A DNA stretch of 64,000 nucleotides, from contig WTXI01000116.1 of assembly GCA_022376515.1 (NCBI GenBank), positions 1 to 64,000 of the forward strand, read 5' to 3'. Positions 36,942 through 48,475 of the stretch are shown here, one piece after another. Made by a program: the position numbers and the translations under genes. Source of the stretch: Lactifluus volemus (lineage: Eukaryota > Basidiomycota > Agaricomycetes > Russulales > Russulaceae). Numbering within the stretch: position 1 is the stretch's first letter; each line of letters starts with the position of its first letter. The notes beneath the pieces were generated by a model. The model saw nothing but the letters and a program-made list of their open reading frames with translations, made no database searches and was not told the origin of the DNA.

Positions 36942-37289
36942 CGCCGCTATCGTGCTCCGCAACTCTTCGATCTCTCATTTATGTGCCTTTGCGTTCGACG
37001 GGTGGGTGGTGCTGTGAGTTGGTTGTTGTTAGCCGCCACGCGTGGTGGTGGGGCTGCTGCTGGGGGAACAACAGTGAACGGACTGTGGCGCATGCCAATC
37101 GATAGTGCAGAAGCTGCTCCTGCTGCGGAAGGTGTACCAGCATGAGCGTGACCAATAATGATGGACTTTGATATATATACACATCCATAATACATATATC
37201 AGAGAGCAAAGTAAGCATTGAGTGTGGCGAGCCCATCCATTGACCTGGACCTTGCACCCTTGGTACCACATTAGTAGCCTGCCCCATTG

Positions 37290-37690
37290 GACCTTACAAT
37301 AGCATTAGTAGGTAAAATTTCACATACTGTATAATGAGTACCCTAGTAGAGCCATATAATGCCCTAGGTACTATGTTAGTAGCCTTCCTGGCTCTTACAA
37401 GATGCCCTGCGGTGCCTTACAATCGTGTTATTAGGTAAAATTTAGCCTACTGTACAATGACCACCCTACTGTCAACATATTAGCATATAAACACACTAGT
37501 ACAATATTAGTTATCACTTTAGTAGCCTTCTCAACCCTTACAAGATATTCTGCCATGCCTTACAATTACATTAATAGGCACAACATATCCTACTGTATGT
37601 TTAAAATCCTAATGTTAATATAATAGCATATGAATCCATTTGTAATGTCCATCATACCATAGTAATCGCATAATATAGCACCAAAACCCT
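37290..37690. repeat. Degenerate tandem repeat, TAGTAGCC-rich block, right
   Basis: Three copies of a unit beginning CCTTACAAT at about 37292, 37415 and 37558 (spacing 123 and 143 bp), each with an ATTAGTAGG-type segment, a TACTGTA segment and, in the first two, TTAGTAGCCTTC and CTTACAAGAT. The third unit is partial. Confidence 0.65.
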
Positions 37691-38139
37691 GAAAAGTGCG
37701 CCGTAACAAAGAATTACATCATTTTCACGTGATGGTAACAGTCACATTTTCACTTCGCACGCTTCGGACAACCCCGAGTGTCACCCACTCACGGACGTGA
37801 CTGTCACCATAACGCCCCGACGCGCCTCCTCCCAAATTAGCTATGTGCGCCCACCTCCTTAGATATAGTTAGTCCTTCCCACCCCCGGAATTACCAGTTG
37901 TAGCTAGACCTTTGATTGTCATGAAATTGTGTATATCTACGGCATGTAAAAAATTTAGACCTACACATTCGACCCTGCACGGAGAATGGTAAAATGAAAT
38001 TTTGTCCACTGAATGCAGGCCATTTACCTGGCAGTTGGTACTCAGAATGCAGAGTCGCAACAAGCTCGCAAAGGAATGAAATTATGAATTCACAAGTCGT
38101 ATAAATACATGATTTTTTGTTCAGCGAAGCCAACAGGCA

Positions 38140-39913
38140 ATGCCTGCACCACTCCCCGACTCCGTGCCTCCAAGCCCCCTCTCACCTCTCACCTCTCTGT
38201 CTTCTTCACCTATTGTTCCCCCCACTATGCCGAACGTTGTCGCGAACCCTGGCACTCCCCAGACTCCCAACACTCCCAAGTATGACCCCGTATTCCGTCC
38301 ATGGAAGCAAAAACTCCAATTTGCGACTTTCATCGGGTCCTTTGTTGGCAAAGATCAACCACTGAAGCCAGTCCCATAGTAAGTCATCTCTCCCACATTG
38401 GTTATGTGCATACTACTCACAGTTCGTGACTGCAGCCCTGAGATGCCCAGTGGCGAGCGTGTCGCTGTGTCTGGTCTTGAAGACTACTACAAGAAGCGGT
38501 GCTGGGAGATGCCCATGTGTTTCTGTGGACTTATGGATGGTATGGACCATCCTGCCCTGTTCCATGTGCCGCGGTCTCTTCGAAGCCCCAACTATGGACG
38601 CCCTATCATCATGTGCTCTATCATGAAGTGCTCGTACTGGGGTGAGTGATTGTACAAGCTATATGAGTAGGTCACTTACAGGCTCTCCGAACAGTTGATT
38701 TACAGGACTTCATCACAGCAAATCCCGACGTGCCACGACGCATCTATCCTCTTCGAGATGGTAAGTACCAGCACCACCTACCAAGTACCTCACCAGATCA
38801 TCGTTTCAGCACTGCGCTTGACCACAAGCCAACTAATGGGGTCACCCAATCAGGATGGGAAACACCCCAGCCCATTTGAAACACCTACCAGAAAGAGTGG
38901 TCAGTAATGGTTATGTTGGAATATGAGCCCGGAGGCAAAAGCCTTATGATTTTAATGTACAGAAGGTACAACTTTTATATCCCCCAAGGGGGGGGATTGG
39001 ACATGTATATATGTGTATGTACATGTATAAAGCCTTCTAGATGGTTCAAGAAAGGGCTCTAAGTAGTAAATGGTATGCTAAAAGGGGGGAGAAGAGCACC
39101 CATAAGTAGCAGAAAGTGTACTGTAAAGTGCTATATTAAATAGCCAAATCTGGAGTCATTTACCTCGGCCGAAATTCCTGTCTCGCTCGGAGTTGATTTC
39201 CAACAGGTTATGCTTGCAATGAATCCTCTAATTACCCTTGTGCAGTCACACCTAAGGTCCAAACAACGCCGACTATGGCCAGCTCCCAGCTGCCCCAGGT
39301 CGAAGCTGAGACACTGCCACCGTCTCAGGCCAGACCTAGTTCCCCCTCTGCGATCCGTAGGACTGACACAGAGCTGTTGGACTATGGGGCCCCTCGTGAG
39401 TTCAAGTTGACCTACAGAACTGTCGAAAAATGCTTACACTCACTAGGTATCCCAGATATTTTTGGTACAAACTTTCAGTTCCAACAGGAACTTGAAGCGG
39501 CAATGGCCCCTCTAGGAGTTGAGGGCTCCCGGGCATTGCTCCTGACGATGTTCGACCCCAACTGCCCGGGGATCTCAATGTCCGAGTTCATACGCGTCGT
39601 CAAACAGTGCCCACTGTGCAAGCTGTTGACATCTTCCAGTTTGATGCACATGCATCGTTGTCCATCTCCTAGTGGCTCCGGTGAGCAACTTAACGCCAGG
39701 CAGTATGAGACCAGCGGTACCATCCGTAAGCGCCGTAAGATAGGAGGCCCCGCGTCCAGTGCGATTGCCATGGCACAGCGAAACAGTGCTGGAGGAAGTG
39801 GCACTAAACCGACACGAAATCCTGTAGCCTTCTTCTCTCCAGAGCCAAAGCCAGTGATCGAACCTTCTCCGGAGCCAGTTGTCGTAATCGAGATCTCTTC
39901 GGATGATGACTGA
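38140..39913 (+). CDS. GRF-type zinc-finger protein with C-terminal SUMO-interacting motif
   Basis: Five exons join in one frame: 38140-38378, 38436-38641, 38695-38760, 38810-38899, 39207-39913, giving 435 residues. Residues 108-148 fit a GRF zinc finger: CFCG, then SPNYGRPIIMCSIMKCSYW (Cys108, Cys110, Gly134-Arg135, Cys140, Cys145). GRF fingers bind single-stranded nucleic acid (established for APE2 and TOP3A). The N-terminus is Pro/Ser-rich; the C-terminus ends in VVVIEISSDDD, a textbook SUMO-interacting motif with acidic flank. Exon 5 also has a conserved-looking block with CPLCKLL. The last intron is 307 nt, unusually long here, and contains a G-run and ATGTATAT repeats that suggest a small insertion. 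A DNA-repair or chromatin role is inference. Confidence 0.7.
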
Positions 39914-40220
39914 TTAATACCCAGAGATTGCGCCAGCGTTGTAGATAGTGAAGATATCTATGTCATATATCAGTGTTGGCTCATACAGATAAGCGAAATA
40001 CCACTTATCTTATCTCATAAGTCTTGAATTACATGTAGTGTTTCCGTCCAGGCAAAGAAATAAAAGACGTACCATGTCGCATAGTCTTTTGGGTCCTCTT
40101 ACAGTCCCTCTTCTCACTGTGCGATACATTGTCCATAGATTACGATGGTATAGAACACAAACAATTGTCAGGAACGTACTCTAATTGGCTCTAACACGGC
40201 GAGGTGCTCGCTAGGGAGAG

Positions 40221-41858
40221 CATCAGGAAAACATCATATTTGCTTACACTAATTAATGGTGCTTACTTTGCTTAATGGTCTTAATTATGGTCTTCTGCTT
40301 AATGAAAAATTTCTGTTTTTTGGTTTAAGCACATTAAGCACATTAATCACATTAATCCACATTCAGCACAACTAAGCAAATTTTATTATGACCAATAATG
40401 AAAATTAAGCAAACTTTAATCACACTAAGTAAACCAGTAGTTTAAGCAAACTAAGAGAATTTTAAGAGGCTTTTAATCATGCTAAGCAAATTGAAGTATT
40501 TTATGTAATTTAATTAAAGTCCGAAAAATATGCAAACTCATGAAATTTTCACTAAGTCGTTCCCGTGCACCAACCACGTGCATCTTTGTTTGTTCTTATT
40601 TGCACGATGTTGATCTTCGTGCGTTTTCGTGCCAAGTCTTCTGTCCCTCCCTCCCCTCTGTCGTCGTCGCCCCCGTGTTGAGGACTCCGCTGTTGTCACC
40701 ATGGCTGGCTCACCGTCTGGCGCTGCCACATGTCTTGCCCTCTCTCCTTGCCGTCTCTGTGGCCTCTGTCGCCACCGCTCGCTGCCTTGCGCTGCCACAA
40801 GCCTCAGCGTCCCCACGTTCTCTTTGCCACCGCATTTCCCCCCCCCTTTTTTCCCCCCCGCGCAAATGCGTCTCAATGCTGCTTCCTCTGCCTCTGCCTC
40901 TGCCTCTGCCTCTGCCTCCACTGCGTCATCCTCTGCCTCCTGCGCCTGCGCCGCGTCCACGCCCTCGCCTCTGCATCGCCTCCTCCTGGAACCACTGGGC
41001 TGGGCTGCGAGGGGTCCACAGCGCACGCTGCCTGCGCCGCGCCTTCTGCGCCACCTCTCCGGTATGTTGTACGCTACCTCGCCCCAACGCTTCCTGACCC
41101 TTTTTTTTTGTTCGCCTTCACCTCTGCCTCCGCCTCCTCCTGTGCCGCCGCCTCCCCTGCCTGCACCACCCCTCCTGCGCCTTCTGCGCACTTCCGTCCC
41201 CTCCGCCGTCCCCACGCCTCCTCCGCTTCCCGCGCCTCCTCCGCTTCCCGCGCCTCCTCCGCTTCCCGCGCCTCCTCCGCTTCCCGCGCCTCCCGCGCCT
41301 TCTCCCGCGCCTCCTCCCGCGCCTCCTCCTGCCCCTCCCGCGGCATTTCCTGGGCTTCCCGCGCCCCGTGCTTCCTCCCTTGGCCCTCGCCTCCTCCCGC
41401 GCCTCCTGCGCCTCCGCCTCCGCCACCGCCACCGCCTCCTCGTGGCCCTGCAGTCCCACCCCCCCAGGGCTGTTGCATCAGGGCCTGTAGATTACTAGTC
41501 TTAGATATTCATGTTGTAGTTTTACTCCAATATATAATTTTGATGCCTATAAAATTGTGTGATTGAAAATATCAAATGGATTGAAAATATCAAATTGTGA
41601 TGAAAATTTCAAATTAGTTAAAAATGTGAAAGATGCTTAATGTTACTTAGATCTTGCTTAATTAGCTTAATTAAGCAGAATGCGCTTAATTCAGCAAATG
41701 TGCTTAATTCAGCAACGGGGTGCGCTTACTGTGCTTAATCAAGGGTTGCTTAACTTGTGCTTAGTTCTTCTTAATGCTTGCTTAACCTGCTTAATGACGA
41801 CTTTAAGCACACTAATCACACTTTAAGCACATTAAGCAAAAATGACGTTTTCCTGATG
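40221..41858. mobile_element. TIR element with GCTTAAT subterminal repeats, non-autonomous
   Basis: The ends are 26-bp inverted repeats with two mismatches (CATCAGGAAAACATCATATT and inward at the left; CATCAGGAAAACGTCATTTT inward at the right). Inside both ends, 250-300 bp are filled with GCTTAAT/ATTAAGC words, a typical subterminal array of transposase sites. The core (40540-41500) is GC-rich low-complexity sequence. No transposase was found. A target-site duplication could not be recognised. Confidence 0.7.
40540..41500. repeat. GC-rich low-complexity core with 18-bp minisatellite
   Basis: Pyrimidine-rich on the plus strand. Contains CTCTGC hexamer runs (about 40880-40920) and about four copies of GCGCCTCCTCCGCTTCCC at 41214-41290. 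Long ORFs on both strands here are products of the repeat and are not called as genes. Confidence 0.8.
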
Positions 41859-43116
41859 GATGCATATCCAGTGAAGCACTTGGGGTTGCGAATCGTACAA
41901 TGAACTGACCGTCATCCTTCCTGTCAACTATAGTACCTGAACAGCCAAATAGCTGGCAGTTCCTACTTATGACTACGACGTCACCACCTGCCTTTGGCTC
42001 CCATGGGAAGAGGTACTTGGGATCTATACTCTTTTGAACAATGTTGACGCCTCTAACCATGCTGATGATGACTTCGCCCTCTCCCGGCGGAGAGTCCCAC
42101 TGAACGTCAGGTACTGACCTGGCCGTCTTGTTTTTATACATCACCAAATCTTGGTTGGAGTCCACTCTACGGATGGTAAACGGTATCCTCTTGGTCTGGA
42201 GAAGCGTACGTATTGCGGGGAAAAACAGCCAATGATCTAAGGGACATATGTTATCTTTCACTGAGATGGCGATAAGATACACCTACCTCTCTGAGAGCCC
42301 TCCGGTTCCGGTGTGAGCCTCTCAAAGTCAACGGGTGCACCGGACGGTGGAGTGATAGGGCGAGGGGGGGGTGGCCTTGCAGGTTCTTTCACGGGTCTTA
42401 TCTCCGCAAATTCACATGTGAGATCCTATGCAAAAACACACACACACACACTTACGCGAGTATGAAGTCGCACCATGATATGAGCTGCCTTGGTGAGCTC
42501 CTGGAAACCAGGAGAGCTTGGGGTTCCACTATCACCCCAGATGGGCCGACATCCTTGATAAGGGCACGGTAAGACTTGAAGCGGCCGCGCGTGATCACGA
42601 CTCGCCGATCAACAAAGGGATGGACTGGATCGTTCCGTGGCAAAGAAGGACCCTGTACAGCGCAGACGTTGAACTGATGCTCATTGATCATAAACTATAC
42701 AAGGACGTCAGAAATGTTTCTTCAAGATAGTGATACTTACCTCGCGGAAAGAATGTTCATCCACTATGCGTGCGATACCACCATCGATCTCCTTGATGAA
42801 CCCATGCCGCTTCCCCTGTTGACCTTCGTGATCCGCATGGAACTCAACCCAAGTCCCTACCCGTTGTTGTGACCGCTGAAGGGGAGGATCGTAGAACTCG
42901 ACAAAATCTGTTAAAGTTGTAATCTTCTAATTGTCAGTAACAGTTATCGCTGTGAAATCTAATCACTTACCTCTTGGATCGGGTTAGATCGGACATAAAC
43001 CAATCTTTGATCGGCATCGTTGACCGATTCGACAATCCCAGATGAGTCGCCACAGCGGGCCTTGACTTTGTCTCCTGGAACATAACGTGGCGCTAAATCA
43101 CGGAGAGTGACCAGGG
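41812..43116 (-). pseudogene. KOW-motif (Spt5-like) protein gene, cut at both ends by transposons
   Basis: Minus-strand exons: 43116-42971 (RYVPGDKVKARCGDSSGIVE), 42907-42741 (VGTWVEFHADHEGQQGKRHG, FIKEIDGGIARIVDEHSF), 42694-42456 (VVITRGRFKSYRALIKDVGP), about 42430-42287 (Pro-rich), 42236-41812 (IPFTIRR, PWEPKAGGDVVVISRNCQLF). The repeated short beta modules with a conserved Gly resemble KOW domains of the elongation factor Spt5, and small multi-KOW proteins are common in Agaricomycetes. Two exon joins would shift the frame with the obvious splice sites, so the gene may also carry indels. At 41858 the TIR element interrupts the 3' end and supplies the stop; at 43117 an AGCC-rich repeat interrupts the 5' end. 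Confidence 0.6.
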
Positions 43117-43275
43117 TAGTGTTGCGGCGGCTCCAGCTAAAACGCGGCTATAGCCGGAGCCGTAGCCGGCTAAAATGCTAGCCGAGCCGAGCCACTGTTG
43201 CATAGCCGCCCCCTTTAGCCGACTCGGGACAAGCCGGCTTTTTGCCAGCTAGACCAGCTAGAGCCAGCTAGCTGA
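43117..43275. repeat. AGCCGGCT-rich palindromic repeat, possible hAT end
   Basis: Begins TAGTGTTGCGGCGGCTCC directly at the break in the KOW gene and continues with many AGCC, GGCT and GCTAGC words on both strands. Such arrays are typical subterminal regions of hAT elements, and a hAT transposase follows at 45148. The matching right end was not found. Confidence 0.5.
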
Positions 43276-45147
43276 CGCAAACCCCCGCCACCTTCCTCTT
43301 GTCTGCGTTGGACTCTCCTTACTGCTCCCCTTTCCTCTTGACACGGTCATGCACCCCCCGTCTTCTTTCCTTGCAACTGTGTCAAGTCTTTTCCTTCTCC
43401 GCACATCCTCCATCTCGGATAGCATCGACAAGCCGTCCTGCTATCTTAGGTAGAGCTCCTGTTGCACCCCCCTTCCCGTTCGTTTTTGTGTCGCGTCCAA
43501 CACTTCCGACCATCGTGACAGCGCCATTCCCACTCAACCATCCATGGAACTGCCTGCCCTCGCACCACCAATGATGCCATGCACGCGATACTGGATGATT
43601 GGCAATGGTATGCCCCTCCCCCCCGTGATTCCCTACGTTCCCCCCCTAACAAATAATTTCAGGTTCTGATTTTATAACGACATGGAGCGATATATACCAG
43701 TCATGGGGGGTTATCACAGATGCCGTCTTAGGGCCCATCCTCCAACTTTTTCTGCGTGCCGTTGGGGAACCCGACCGAGACCGAGAGGGCGACCGTCTAT
43801 CCCAAGGTGCACGATCCCACTCACTCCACGCCGCTCGCGGAGGCGGCGATTCTCTCCTAGGCATGGGTGGATGTCAATCCCTTTCATCCCGGAACTGACC
43901 CCCGTCCCGGTCCCGATCACGGTCCTCACGCCACTCTCTCCATGACCGCGAGTGGGCTGAGGCGGCGCATCTAAGCCTCCCTGCCAATGTCCTATGTAGG
44001 GGGAGTGTGTTGCCTTGTCACCTCAAACTCTTCCCACTCCGTCATCCAGTGGTTCAGTGGCTTCCTTGGTCCCTCTTGTTCCAGGACCACTCCTGGACCA
44101 ACCTCAAGCGTTTCACTATCATGCAGGCCTCTGCAGCCCTTCCATTTCAAGAACAGGCTGTTCCTCAACATATACCGCCAACTTTCACCTCTGGTGGGAT
44201 GGCAGGTGGCCCTACATAGCAACAAATGTCTGTGCTCTCGCAGCAGCATGCCCAGCCAATGGTCAATAATCAGATGAATATCCTCCAACGCGTCGTTCAG
44301 GCACAGGATCATCCAAGTTCTCGTCCCTTGAACAATCTCCTCACACAGTCAGCAACCGCCAAATGGCAGCGCCAGCTTCTCCGCTCGGGCGGGTCAAAAC
44401 TTTCACCCCCTGGATTGGGACTTTCTCAAGGATGGCTCACTACAACAAAACCTCGTTGTTCAACCCAACCCTTCCGCTCCCTCTGCAGGTCTCCAGTCCT
44501 CGGCTCCACCATCACAAGCCCCCCCTCAAGGGGGACAACAGATGCTTAGTTTAAACAATATAGCTGATGTGCCATTACTCGCACCTTACCAACATATTCA
44601 ATCAGTTGGCGTGTTTTGTGACCTACTCTAGCGGTTCTATGTTGCATCCTGTATTGAAATTTGATTGCGTTTGGTTGCGCTACCTGTCCTTATGATATCC
44701 TTGTTCTATATTCGGTGAAATTGATAAACGGTTCGGCCGACCTCATGGTATGTGCACGTGGTCCAGGCGGCATGGCCCCGCTCGCTTGCTGCTCGCCAGT
44801 CGCCCCGCCTTTCACCACCTATCCCACTTCCTCTGAAGTTCCTCACTTCCCAAGGTCTTCACTGCCCATCTCATCCCCCAGGCACTCAGGATTCCGCGCC
44901 AAGGCTACAAGTACACATCACCACGTTTTCGCTTCGAGACGCTCGCAGCTCGCCCAATGCTTGCCGATGGACCACATTTGACGTCAATATCATGGACGTA
45001 ATTCAGTTTGTCTTTTTTTTAGTCATTTTTGTGGAGTGCGTTGCCCAGGTGCAAAGCTCAAATCACCGGGATTTAAGGCCGCCCAAATCCCCCACTCTCT
45101 CGATTCCCATTTCACTTTTTTTTTTTCACTCACCGTCTCTTTGTGCC
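43276..45147. other. Degenerate Q/P-rich stretch upstream of the hAT gene
   Basis: No intact gene. 44130-44400 has protein-like Gln-rich sequence (QQMSVLSQQHAQPMVNNQMN) interrupted by a TAG at about 44218. 43945-43690 on the minus strand has an Arg/Asp/Ser-rich segment (SPSRSRSGSPTARR). Both look like remnants of host or element-borne genes. Confidence 0.35.
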
Positions 45148-48100
45148 ATGGCTCCAGGCAAGGCAAAGCAGCCCATTGAACCAGCTGCACCTGCAGCTGT
45201 GGAACAATCCAAAGCCAAAGCTTCTTGTCGCACAAATGCACGTCCCATTGGCTCATCCCGGACCCGATCAAAGGCAACTCTCCTGGTCCCTTTTTCGCTC
45301 TTTGAGTCTTGAGACTTACCAGTTGATCTAGGCAGCTACCACCCAACCCGATGCAGGTAGTGGCGAAGAATTCAGCTTACAAGGGATAGAGGACGTTGAC
45401 GAGACGTCCGACTCTGGTCCTCCCAATCCCTCGCCTGAGCGAGAGACTCGGAGCACAAGTTCCCAACAAGTTGACGCCCTTGATGTGCCAGCTAACATGA
45501 AGGCAGCGCTCGATATTTTGCATTTCTTCACTGTCGTCAAACCCCCTCCTTCTTCGGATGAAAATGTGCCTCCCTCTAGAGTCTGCAAGCTGTGCTCGTA
45601 TGTATTGGCTTTCTGGTATTCATTCTGCGTTCTTACGACATCAGTGAGATATCTGGCTCCGGTAAGCCCCATGGTGTCTACGCGATAAAAACTGGGAACA
45701 CAAATCTCCGAAATCATCTCCGCAATGTACACGGTAAAGAGTACGATGAAGCAATTTCGCGGTATAACTGGCCATACTTGTTATCGACCCAAACGCACGA
45801 TGCATCCACCCAAAATGATCGCAACCAACGCGACCCGGATGTCCCATCATTCTCACCGGCGGTATTTCTAGAGCATCTCGTTCGCTTCATAGTTGCAGAT
45901 GACCAGGTGAGTCCCAATGGTCTCGTGTTCTTTCATACTCACAAGTCCTCAGTCGATCCGTGTTGTAGAATGCCCTGAGTTTCGAAAGTTGTGTATGGTT
46001 CTTTGCCGGGCTCTTGTCGACGCTGATATCCCTCGCCGCGACAAGATGAGGGAAGCGGTCATTAGTCAATGGCGGGATAAGTTTCGAGAGTTGAAATCAG
46101 ACCTTTCGAAATCCTGCGGGCGGATCAGTTTTACTTCAGATATCTGGTCAAACGCGAATTTAGAATCCTACTTGGCATTGACTGCTCACTGGATCTCATG
46201 TGACGAGTCAAGTGGACGCCTCACACTTAATGCTGCGCTTATTGGTTTTCATCGCCTCAAGAAGAAACACACAGGTCTCAATATAGCGAAGACTATCCTA
46301 TACCTACTTGATCGGGCTGATGTTACACTCAAGGTCCGTATTCATGTGATAACTATTCGCTTGTGCCTTACTCTTTGTAGATTGGCTACTTTACACTCGA
46401 CAACGCCGAGAACAACGCCGTAGCCATGCAAGAGCTGGAGTCTCTGCTCGCCAAACGTGAGACGGCCATCGAAACCGACTTCGATCACCTTCAACACCGC
46501 GTCCGGTGTTACGCACACATCATTAACATTTGCGCATCTCACATCATTTCATCCATGACTTCTGTTTCCGAACAGTATCTCTCTGGTTTTAAAGTTCCTG
46601 TTGGTACAGTCCACATGACTTCCGCTGATGACGACGACGACGACGACTATGACGACGACAACATTGACAGTAGTGAAGATATTACCAAGTTGCAACTGGA
46701 GGGTCAATATGATGCCCATGGCGATTCTGGGCTCGAACGTTGGTTTGCAGATATCAAACGCGATCCCCTCAAGCGTGCTCGCAGAGTTATTCGTCTATTA
46801 CGCTCTTCGGACACACGCAAGACTGCCTTTCGCGAGCACATCCGAGCCGGAAATGAACGAGGCTGGTTCACCGTAAATGTTGAGAAGAGCAAATCTGTTA
46901 AGGTCACAGTTCCCGAGGTACATCTTCTGAGGGATGTGAAGACAAGGTGGGACTCGGTTTATTTGATGCTGCAACGTCTTAGAGCTCTCTGGCCGGTAAG
47001 TTCGTCTCAGCGACCAGACAGTACAGTGGGGACTAAATAATTTTCTTACAGGCTATCGATAAGTTTTTTGCGAATGAGTTGCATGACTTCTCTCATTGGA
47101 AACTGTCCAACAACGATTGGGAAGTTCTTGAAGGGTTAGAATCGGTCTTGAGTGTGAGTCGTCGTCGACTTAATACATAGACAGGCGCTCATGTAACGAC
47201 AGGTTCCTCACACATTTCAACAAAGCATGTCGTCCGAATCCACACCAATTTTGTCGCATGCGATCTCCAGTTTCGAGGAGTTTATGACCGAGTGGGAAAA
47301 CATTGGGACACAATGGGACAAACTCCGGCCCTGGACGGAAATCGGCCTGCGATGGGCGAAGAAATACTATATTCGAATGGATGATACAGACGCTTATGTC
47401 GTCACGATGTGTGAGTCTTTGAATTGATGTCTTGTTGTGGCGTTTCTCTAACCTCCAACTTGATTCTACAGTCCTCGATCCTGCTACGCGCTTCACCTGG
47501 ATCCAAGAGGAATGGGGTAATGACTATATTCGGGAAGCGAAAGGTATCATTATAAAGCTCGTAAGACTACACCACCTTTCAGATCAGTTCTTTCTCATGA
47601 CTTGCAGATGCGCCGGTACCGTGACAAGAAATCATCAACGTCCGATGGCCCCCCTGCCCGACCTGCCGTACCTGCCCCGGTCTCTGTGGCCAATCCGATT
47701 CCAACGCGATTTAGGGTTAAAAATTCTGTATATAACAAAAAATCCACACATAATGACTGCACGGTAGAGGCTGAATTCCAGAGGTATACTTCTTCTATCT
47801 CGTCTAAGGAGACCAACATCCTGCAGTTCTGGGAGGTGAGACATGATTGAATTGTGCTTTGCGCAGCTCACTCCCTGAACAGGCTAATAGGACGGAATTC
47901 CCAACGCTTTTCTCAATCGCCATGGATTACCTCCCGATCCAGGCAACATCTGTACCTTGTGAGCGCGTGTTCTCATCAGCGAAGGATACAGACACCGCGA
48001 AGCGAAACCGAATCAGCCCAGTTCTCATGGAGGCCCTACAAATGCTGAAATACTTGCTCAAGAAAGAACGCCTCAACTTCATGAAAGGGTGGTCGACGTC

Positions 48101-48224
48101 AGTAGCTGCCATGAGTGGGGTGTCGAATGCAACTGGCGACCTTGGCTCTCTCTTCATGGATGATCCTGATTCTGCATTGGACTGTTTGGACGCTTTGTTG
48201 AAGAGCCTTAGTATCTACGATTGA
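45148..48224 (+). CDS. hAT-family transposase, complete open frame
   Basis: Ten exons join in frame: 45148-45285, 45332-45597, 45645-45906, 45953-46333, 46381-46995, 47052-47153, 47203-47410, 47472-47560, 47608-47835, 47883-48224; 876 residues. The protein catalyses cut-and-paste transposition. It has an N-terminal BED-type zinc finger (VCKLC ... NHLRNVH), RNase-H-like catalytic core landmarks (ISFTSDIWSNANLESYLALT; GYFTLDNAENN; HRVRCYAHIINIC; VKTRWDSVYLMLQRL) and the C-terminal hATC dimerisation domain (TLFSIAMDYLPIQATSVPCE, RVFSSAKDTDTAKRNRISP). An Asp-rich loop (DDDDDDDYDDDN) is inserted after the central helix. No stop or frameshift was found, so the gene may be functional. TIRs are not both visible. 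Confidence 0.9.
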
Positions 48225-48475
48225 TCACAAGTCTTGACTAGCTTTTATTTTACGTCCACTATACAATGAAAACAAAGTTTACTGGCCACGTTTCTGTCAT
48301 ATGGCGCCATTTGTTGGTGCTTATTTGGGATCGGAGTTCGTGGTTCGAGTTCAACCGACACATACAATAGTCGCAAAATACGTTGACTTTACACCCCATT
48401 TCTCTGTTAGCATTGATGACCATTATGCGCCTTCGATATCCACGACAGACCTTTGAGAAGCGACTCCCTCACCCA

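Noticed and set aside
32860..37690. The two CTAG-rich blocks as clean inverted repeats
   Set aside because: TAGTAGCC and GGCTACTA both occur in the left block, so orientation cannot be claimed by eye.
40540..41500. Long ORFs on both strands (up to 289 codons)
   Set aside because: They lie in GC-rich simple repeats, are mirrored in several frames and have no domain; the openness follows from base composition.
42437..42452. CA dinucleotide run as a functional element
   Set aside because: Short simple repeat inside an intron; nothing else supports a role.
46628..46680. Asp-rich run in the hAT gene as evidence of a separate acidic protein
   Set aside because: It is in frame with, and flanked by, clear transposase sequence.
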